The notes below the pieces were generated by a model that made no database searches, was not told the origin of the DNA, and saw nothing but the letters and a program-made list of their open reading frames with translations. This document shows, piece after piece, positions 1 to 4,596 of a stretch of 6,575 bases of DNA. The position numbers and the translations under genes were made by a program. How positions within the stretch are numbered: position 1 is the first letter of the stretch; each line of letters begins with the position of its first letter. The DNA is from JBAXGE01 sp044344145 (GTDB lineage Bacteria > Planctomycetota > Phycisphaerae > WQYP01), in NCBI GenBank assembly GCA_044344145.1, contig JBIJDM010000170.1, positions 1 to 6,575 of the forward strand, given 5' to 3'.

Positions 1-24
1 TATGAACTTACGAGCGAAAAACAG

Positions 25-63
25 CCCTAAAAGGGAAATTTTAGGGATATTTATCCCCCGGGG
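25..63. repeat. Chain of overlapping inverted repeats
   Basis: Three perfect inverted repeats share arms. CCCTAAAA (25-32) pairs with TTTTAGGG (39-46) around a 6-base loop. GGGATA (44-49) pairs with TATCCC (52-57) around two central bases. CCCCGGGG (56-63) is an 8-base palindrome. The first two compete for GGG at 44-46 and the last two share bases 56-57, so only one of each neighbouring pair can form at a time. No T-tract follows the first stem, so it is not a clear intrinsic terminator. It could be the end signal of an upstream gene, a protein-binding operator, or alternative RNA structures if transcription starts further left. Confidence 0.6.
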
Positions 64-99
64 TGAAAGATTCGTAAAAGGTCGGCAACGAATGAACGA

Positions 100-119
100 G
101 CCCCTGCACATTCGGGGGC
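100..119. repeat. Hairpin GCCCCTG...CGGGGGC upstream of the possible promoter
   Basis: Bases 100-106 can pair with 113-119 in seven pairs, one of them a G-U wobble (105 with 114), around the loop CACATT at 107-112. It ends two bases before the possible -35 element. No T-run follows, so it is not a standard terminator. It may be an operator-like element or a leader structure; the role is unknown. Confidence 0.45.
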
Positions 120-120
120 A

Positions 121-147
121 TTGACTGACCCTATTGGACGATAAAGT
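121..147 (+). promoter_or_regulatory. Possible sigma-70-type promoter for the operon
   Basis: TTGACT at 121-126 matches five of six bases of the -35 consensus. TAAAGT at 142-147 matches four of six of the -10 consensus. The 15-base spacer is shorter than the preferred 16-18. Transcription would start near 153-156 and leave a leader of about 20 bases before the MoxR start codon. This is the best candidate in the leader region, but one such match in 176 bases could be chance. Confidence 0.3.
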
Positions 148-165
148 TAAGACCGCGTGTTGCAA

Positions 166-171
166 AAGGAG
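166..171 (+). promoter_or_regulatory. Strong Shine-Dalgarno site for the MoxR gene
   Basis: AAGGAG lies 5 bases before the ATG at 177 and fixes that start. It is the only strong ribosome binding site among the four genes, which suggests the first gene may be translated most efficiently. Confidence 0.8.
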
Positions 172-176
172 CGATC

Positions 177-1253
177 ATGGCAGATCAGCATGTAGAAGTC
201 CCCCAGATGACGGCAGAAGAAATGGCTTCGGTACAGAAGCTGCAGGCCTCGTTTGCGGAATTGCGTACCGAATTGGGCAAAGTGATTGTGGGCCAGCATG
301 AAGTCATCGAGCAATTGCTCACGGTGCTCTTCTCGCGTGGCCACTGCTTGCTGGTGGGCGTCCCCGGATTGGCCAAGACGTTGCTGATCTCGACGCTGGC
401 CAAGACGTTGAGCCTGAGCTTTAACCGCATCCAGTTCACCCCCGATCTGATGCCCAGCGATATTACCGGTACGGAAGTCATCGAAGAAGACAAGACCACC
501 GGGCAGCGCGCTTTGCGTTATGTGAAGGGCCCTATCTTCGCCAATGCGATTTTAGCCGACGAAATCAACCGTACCCCGCCCAAGACCCAGGCAGCGCTCC
601 TCGAGGCGATGCAGGAACACCAGGTCACGGCGGGTGGCGTGCAGCGGAAACTGCCCGAACCGTTCTTCGTGATGGCGACCCAGAACCCCATCGAACAGGA
701 AGGAACCTATCCGCTGCCCGAAGCGCAGTTGGATCGGTTCATGTTCATGGTCATGGTGAACTATCCCACCGAAGCGGAAGAATTTGATATTGTCCGTTTG
801 ACCACCGCGCCGCGGAAGGTCGAACTCAAGCATGTGCTGACGGCGGAAGATGTGCTGCAATTGCAGGAAATCGTCCGCAAGGTGCCGGTGACCGAGCATG
901 TGATCCGTTATGCCATCACCCTGGTGCGGCAGACGCGTTTGAACCAGCCCAACACGCCCAAGTTCGTCAAGGACTATGTGAGTTGGGGCGCCGGTCCGCG
1001 TGCGGCCCAGACGCTGGTCATGGCGGGCAAGGCCCGGGCCTTGCTGCAGGGACGCAGTTATGTCAGCACCGATGATATTCGTGCGGTGGCCTATCCGGCC
1101 CTGCGGCATCGCGTCTTGACCAACTTCAACGCGGAAGCCGAAGGCATCCGCGCCGATGATGTGGTGAAGTGGCTGATTGAAAACACGCCGCGCGATGCGG
1201 CGGACGAGAAATTGGCCGCCAGTCTGCCCAACGTGTTTGCAGGCAAAGCGTGA
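177..1253 (+). CDS. MoxR-family AAA+ ATPase (chaperone-type)
   Basis: A 358-residue cytosolic ATPase of the MoxR family, about 40 residues longer than many members because of an N-terminal extension and a short tail. The AAA+ motifs are complete: Walker A GVPGLAKT at residues 61-68 (Lys67), Walker B ILADEINR at 125-132 (Asp128, Glu129), sensor 1 ATQNP at 167-171, the arginine in LDRF at 185-188 (Arg187), and sensor 2 GPRA at 273-276 (Arg275). The C-terminal lid helical domain covers roughly 215-335. Family knowledge: MoxR ATPases form ring oligomers and use ATP to remodel or load metal into partner proteins with VWA domains. Three such partners follow directly, which supports that role here. 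The start is set by AAGGAG 5 bases upstream. The gene is intact with no visible defect. The subfamily within MoxR cannot be decided by eye, and the actual client is inferred from neighbourhood only. Confidence 0.96.
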   Translation: MADQHVEVPQMTAEEMASVQKLQASFAELRTELGKVIVGQHEVIEQLLTVLFSRGHCLLVGVPGLAKTLLISTLAKTLSLSFNRIQFTPDLMPSDITGTEVIEEDKTTGQRALRYVKGPIFANAILADEINRTPPKTQAALLEAMQEHQVTAGGVQRKLPEPFFVMATQNPIEQEGTYPLPEAQLDRFMFMVMVNYPTEAEEFDIVRLTTAPRKVELKHVLTAEDVLQLQEIVRKVPVTEHVIRYAITLVRQTRLNQPNTPKFVKDYVSWGAGPRAAQTLVMAGKARALLQGRSYVSTDDIRAVAYPALRHRVLTNFNAEAEGIRADDVVKWLIENTPRDAADEKLAASLPNVFAGKA

Positions 1254-1254
1254 C

Positions 1255-1275
1255 CAGAACCCCTGCGGGTTGCTG
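1255..1275. repeat. Intergenic hairpin after MoxR (AACCCCTGCGGGTT core)
   Basis: Starting two bases after the TGA stop, CAG plus AACCC (1255-1262) pairs with GGGTT (1267-1271) and CTG (1273-1275), with G1272 bulged and the loop CTGC. That gives eight base pairs. No T-run follows, so read-through into the next gene is expected. It may stabilise or mark the processing of the upstream mRNA segment. A near-identical core follows the third gene at 4542-4555. Confidence 0.5.
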
Positions 1276-1316
1276 ACACGCGGAATGGGTAGACAAACTT
1301 CAGGACGCAACGACTT

Positions 1317-2246
1317 ATGTCGCAGATAACTGATACCGAAGCGCCGGTGGATTACCGGAAATACTTGGACCCCAAGACCCTGGCGAAAGTGCAGGCCTTG
1401 GACATTCGGGCCCGCCTGATTGTCGAAGGGTTCATCACGGGTATGCACCGCAGCCCCTACAAGGGTTTTTCGGTCGAGTTTGCCCAGCACCGGCCCTATG
1501 TGTCCGGCGACGACATCAAGTACATTGACTGGAAAGTCTTTGGCCGTTCCGATCGTCACTACATCAAACAATACGAAGAAGAAACCAACCTGCAGCTGAT
1601 GCTGCTGGTGGATGCCAGCGAATCCATGGCGTTTGCGGGCAGCAACCGGGAATGGTCGAAGTTTGACCATGCGACTTCGATTGCCGCGAGTCTGGCCTAT
1701 GTGGCCCTGCACCAGCAGGACTCGGCAGGGCTGGCGGTATTCGATGACAAGATGCGGGCGTTTCTGCGGCCCAGCACCAGTCCCCGGCAGTGGAAGCTGA
1801 TCATCAACGAACTGACGCGCGTGCCCAAACGCGAGAAAACCTCGCTGGGCAAACTGCTGGATGATCTGGCCGAACAGATCAACCACCGCAGTCTGATTGT
1901 GCTGATCAGCGATTTGTTTGATTCGCCGGAAAGTCTGGCCAAGGGTATCAAGCATTTGCGCTACCGCCGGCATGACCTGATTGTGATGCAGGTGCTGGAT
2001 CATGATGAACTGACGTTCCCGTTTGAATCCACCACGCTGTTCAAGGGCATGGAGCAAATGGGCGAATTGGTGGTCGAACCGCGGGCGTTGCGGGAAGGCT
2101 ATCTGGAAGAGTTGCGCAAGCACACCGAGCAGGTGCGGAATTTGTGTCACAGTCTGCGGGTGGATTTCCTGCAGGTGGATACGAGCATGCCGCTGGATGT
2201 GGTGTTGCCGAACTTCCTGGCCGTGCGTTCGGCCCGGATGAAGTAA
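1317..2246 (+). CDS. DUF58 family protein with VWA-like fold, cytosolic
   Basis: A 309-residue protein with no membrane segment, so it is the short, soluble form of DUF58 rather than the longer form with two N-terminal helices. The DUF58 signature is clear at residues 43-92: MHRSPYKGFSVEF, then RPYVSGDDIKYIDWK, then the YEEE motif. A VWA-like fold follows. Its metal-site motif DASES is at 99-103 (Asp99, Ser101, Ser103), a possible third ligand is Thr175 in KTSLG, and ISDLFD is at 197-202. The C-terminal part (212-309) has the usual HLRYRRHDLIVMQVLD stretch. Family knowledge: DUF58 genes almost always sit beside MoxR genes, and the protein is regarded as a MoxR partner; its biochemical activity is not established. 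It starts 63 bases after the MoxR stop. The ribosome site is weak, with AGGA at 1302-1305, 11 bases from the ATG. Translation may depend partly on ribosomes arriving from MoxR. Confidence 0.95.
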   Translation: MSQITDTEAPVDYRKYLDPKTLAKVQALDIRARLIVEGFITGMHRSPYKGFSVEFAQHRPYVSGDDIKYIDWKVFGRSDRHYIKQYEEETNLQLMLLVDASESMAFAGSNREWSKFDHATSIAASLAYVALHQQDSAGLAVFDDKMRAFLRPSTSPRQWKLIINELTRVPKREKTSLGKLLDDLAEQINHRSLIVLISDLFDSPESLAKGIKHLRYRRHDLIVMQVLDHDELTFPFESTTLFKGMEQMGELVVEPRALREGYLEELRKHTEQVRNLCHSLRVDFLQVDTSMPLDVVLPNFLAVRSARMK

Positions 2247-2269
2247 GTGCTGTGGCAAGGCATGATTTT

Positions 2270-2293
2270 TCCGCCGGTCGAGTGGCCGACGGA
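2270..2293. repeat. Weak hairpin in the gap between DUF58 and the BatA-like gene
   Basis: TCCG (2270-2273) and CGG (2275-2277) can pair with CCG (2286-2288) and CGGA (2290-2293), leaving a C/A mismatch and an 8-base loop. It has no T-run after it and differs in sequence from the hairpins in the other two gaps. In G+C-rich DNA this much pairing can arise by chance. Confidence 0.25.
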
Positions 2294-2323
2294 CCTGTTG
2301 CATAAAAGACGATAACGAAGCCT

Positions 2324-4543
2324 ATGAACCTGATACCCTCCATCCTCGCCTTCGGATTTGTGACGCCCTGGCTTTTTGCGGCCGGGGCGGCGGCAACTTC
2401 GATTCCGATCGTGATTCACCTGCTGAATCGCCGGCGGTTCAAGATTGTGGTCTGGGCGGCGATGGATTTCCTGCTGGCGGCCCAGAAGCGCAATGCGCGG
2501 CGGCTGCAGTTCCAGCGGTTCCTGCTGTTGTTGCTGCGGGTGCTGGCGCTGTTGGCGTTGGCGGCGGCGGTGGCGCAGTTGCTGTTGGGCGCGGCGGGGT
2601 TGGCGGGGATTCTGGGGGCCGAACAGCGCGCCGTGGTGATTGTGTGGGATGACAGTTATTCGATGGGCTTCACCAAGCCCGGCCAACCGAGCAATTTTGA
2701 CCGCAGCCGCAAGGTGCTGCTGGATTATATGGATACGCTGGGCGCCGCCGACCGGGTGGCGCTGCTGCGGGCCAGTCGCGGCGCCGAGCCGATCATCGGC
2801 AAAGCCACGCTGGATCACAAGGCCCTGCGCCGGGCGATCGAAGCCCAGGAAATATCCGATGGCGGGACGGATTTGTCCGCGGCCCTGGATAAGGCCGCTG
2901 ATTTGCTGGCGGAAGTGAAGGGTACGACCACGTTCCGGCAGGTATTGATGGTGACCGATGGCAGCCGCTCGTCGCTGGGGATGCAGAATCCGCAGACGGC
3001 CGTGGCCACGGCGGAGAATCTCAAGAAGGCGGTCCGCAAAGTCCGCGAAGTGGCGAAACTGAGTGTGCTGGACCTGGGCGAAAACGAACAGTTTAATGTC
3101 GGCATCACAGCGCTGGAAGCCACGCGGCCGGTGGCGGTTGCGGGGGCGGCAACAGAATTACGCGTGGTGGTGACCAATGCTTATGACTCGCCGCAGATGG
3201 GCATTCCCCTGACGGTGCAGGTCAATGGCGTACCGATTTACAATGAACGCATTATGCGGCTGGAACCGGGCGCGAGCAAAGCGGTGAATGTATCGCTGAC
3301 CCCGCCCAATCCGGGCCGGATTGTGGTGGAAGCCCGCCTGACGGGGCACAATGATCTGCTGCCTGCGGATGATGTGCGGCGCATGATTTTGGATGTGCAG
3401 AAAGAACTGCCGATTCTGGTGGTGGACGGTTCGCAAGGCACCACCAACAGTCTGCGCAGCTCGACGTTCCTGCAGATGGCCCTGGCCCCGATGATTGACG
3501 CGCAGAGCGCGTCGGTGTTCAGTGTGCGGGTGATCGGGGAATTTGAACTGCCGCAGATGAAGGTGAATCCCCGGGCGTTTCCGGTGCTGGTCCTGACGGA
3601 TACTTCGGTGCCGGACGAGACCACGGCCAAGACGCTCAAGGCGTATGCCAATGAAGGCGGTTATCTGATTATCTTCCCGGGGCCGGGCACCAAGCCGGAA
3701 CTGATGAACCGGGTGTTGGGTGACAACGGTATGAAGCTGCTGCCGGCGGGTATGGGGCAATTGGCCAAGGTCCGTGCCACCGGGGATGCGGTGGTGGGGC
3801 TGAAGTTTGATCCCATGGGTTATACCCACCCGATTCTGACGCCCTTTGCGGCGGCGAACCGTGAGAATGCCAACATTGGGTTGAATACGGTACAGACGAC
3901 CGATTATGTGCGCCTGACGCTGCCCAACGACAATGCCAGCCAGATGATTTTGAAGTACACCGACGGCGCACCGGCCGTGGTGACCCGCAGTGTCGGCGCG
4001 GGCCGGGTGACGTTGTTCGCCAGTTCCGCCGATACCAGTTGGAATGATTTCCCGGCCAAGCCCAGCTTTGTGCCCTTTGTGCATGAGCTGGTTTACTTCG
4101 GTCTGGCCCGCGAGCCCATCGGCTATAACGTGGCGGTGGGGCAACCCCTGCAACTGCCCGCGGATGTGGCGCCGGCGGGCTTGTGGAATGGACCGGCCAA
4201 CAGCAAGATCAATGTGACCGCGGTGGTGGATAAAGACGGCAAAGTGCGGATGACCAGTGAACCGTTATACAAGGCCGGGGTGTATGCCCCGCCGGGTCTA
4301 CCACCCGTGGTGGCGGTGAGTGTGGACGGCGAGGAAGCCGATATCCGTCATGTGCCCAGCGGGCAGTATGCCGCGACGCTGGAATTGACGGCGGAAGAGT
4401 TGATTACCGATGCGGCCAAGTCGGCCAGCGTCAAATTGGATCAGGAAGCCGCGGGCAATCTGGGCCGGAATTTACTGCTGGTGGCGCTGTTGCTGCTGGC
4501 GACGGAAACCCTGTTGGCCCGGCAATTTAGTCAGTATCGTTAA
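2324..4543 (+). CDS. BatA-like membrane protein: BatA N-terminus, VWA domain, amidotransferase-like domain
   Basis: A 739-residue membrane protein. The N-terminus is the BatA-type module: a first membrane segment at about 11-33, the conserved HLLNRRRFK with a basic loop (32-60), and a long second segment at about 65-98. By the positive-inside rule that loop is cytoplasmic and the bulk of the protein lies outside. A VWA domain follows at about 102-255, with DDSYS at 109-113, the likely third metal ligand Thr182 in GGTDL, and TDG at 211-213. A beta-sandwich-like stretch covers about 256-360. An amidotransferase-like region runs from LPILVVDGSQ (362-371) to SVGAGRVTLFASSADTSW (556-573). A last membrane helix is at about 714-732. 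There is no cysteine in the whole protein, so no cysteine-dependent amidotransferase activity is possible. Family knowledge: BatA-type proteins are membrane partners of MoxR and DUF58; the original 'aerotolerance' label does not prove that role here. The ATG has no clear ribosome site, and no better in-frame start is visible just upstream. Confidence 0.92.
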   Translation: MNLIPSILAFGFVTPWLFAAGAAATSIPIVIHLLNRRRFKIVVWAAMDFLLAAQKRNARRLQFQRFLLLLLRVLALLALAAAVAQLLLGAAGLAGILGAEQRAVVIVWDDSYSMGFTKPGQPSNFDRSRKVLLDYMDTLGAADRVALLRASRGAEPIIGKATLDHKALRRAIEAQEISDGGTDLSAALDKAADLLAEVKGTTTFRQVLMVTDGSRSSLGMQNPQTAVATAENLKKAVRKVREVAKLSVLDLGENEQFNVGITALEATRPVAVAGAATELRVVVTNAYDSPQMGIPLTVQVNGVPIYNERIMRLEPGASKAVNVSLTPPNPGRIVVEARLTGHNDLLPADDVRRMILDVQKELPILVVDGSQGTTNSLRSSTFLQMALAPMIDAQSASVFSVRVIGEFELPQMKVNPRAFPVLVLTDTSVPDETTAKTLKAYANEGGYLIIFPGPGTKPELMNRVLGDNGMKLLPAGMGQLAKVRATGDAVVGLKFDPMGYTHPILTPFAAANRENANIGLNTVQTTDYVRLTLPNDNASQMILKYTDGAPAVVTRSVGAGRVTLFASSADTSWNDFPAKPSFVPFVHELVYFGLAREPIGYNVAVGQPLQLPADVAPAGLWNGPANSKINVTAVVDKDGKVRMTSEPLYKAGVYAPPGLPPVVAVSVDGEEADIRHVPSGQYAATLELTAEELITDAAKSASVKLDQEAAGNLGRNLLLVALLLLATETLLARQFSQYR

Positions 4544-4555
4544 CCCCTAGGGGTT
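4542..4555. repeat. Perfect 14-base palindrome at the stop of the BatA-like gene
   Basis: AACCCCTAGGGGTT is a perfect palindrome that begins inside the TAA stop codon. As RNA it would form a stem of AACCC with GGGTT and a CTAG loop. No T-run follows, so it is not an evident intrinsic terminator. Its sequence closely matches the hairpin core after MoxR (1258-1271), differing at the two central bases. Confidence 0.5.
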
Positions 4556-4596
4556 GGACGCAGTTACGAAGCATTGTTTATACAGAAACGCGTGCT

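Larger units (their letters stand above)
1..176. other. Non-coding leader region upstream of the MoxR operon
   Basis: This stretch precedes the first gene and carries no convincing gene. It is visibly A+T-richer than the coding sequence, especially in its first 80 bases. It holds a set of overlapping inverted repeats (25-63), a separate hairpin (100-119), a possible sigma-70-type promoter (121-147) and a strong ribosome binding site (166-171). A reading frame is open from 2 to 124, but it uses codons such as TTA, CGA, ATA, AGA and AGG that the neighbouring genes largely avoid, so I do not call it a gene. The tail of an upstream gene cannot be fully excluded because the window starts here. Confidence 0.7.

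Noticed and set aside
2..124. A 40-codon plus-strand frame from the left edge, possibly a small gene or the tail of an upstream gene.
   Set aside because: It uses codons such as TTA, CGA, ATA, AGA and AGG that the real genes largely avoid, overlaps the inverted repeats and is A+T-richer. It is kept only as a caveat because the left edge cuts the view.
552..2303. A 583-codon open frame on the minus strand across MoxR and DUF58.
   Set aside because: It lies wholly opposite two genes with complete family motifs. Its translation is rich in His, Gln and Arg with no recognisable domain, and it crosses the gap between two genes. Long antisense frames are expected opposite G+C-rich genes.
2513..2617. 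A repetitive-looking CTG/TTG/GCG-rich tract as a possible tandem repeat.
   Set aside because: It encodes the Leu/Ala-rich second membrane helix of the BatA-like protein, and there is no regular repeat unit.
3158..4153. A 331-codon minus-strand open frame inside the BatA-like gene.
   Set aside because: It has the same His/Gln/Arg-rich composition as other antisense shadows, no domain, and lies opposite a well supported gene.
4542..4555. The palindrome as an intrinsic terminator ending the operon after the BatA-like gene.
   Set aside because: No T-run follows, and the next gene begins 53 bases after the stop on the same strand with no good promoter in between.
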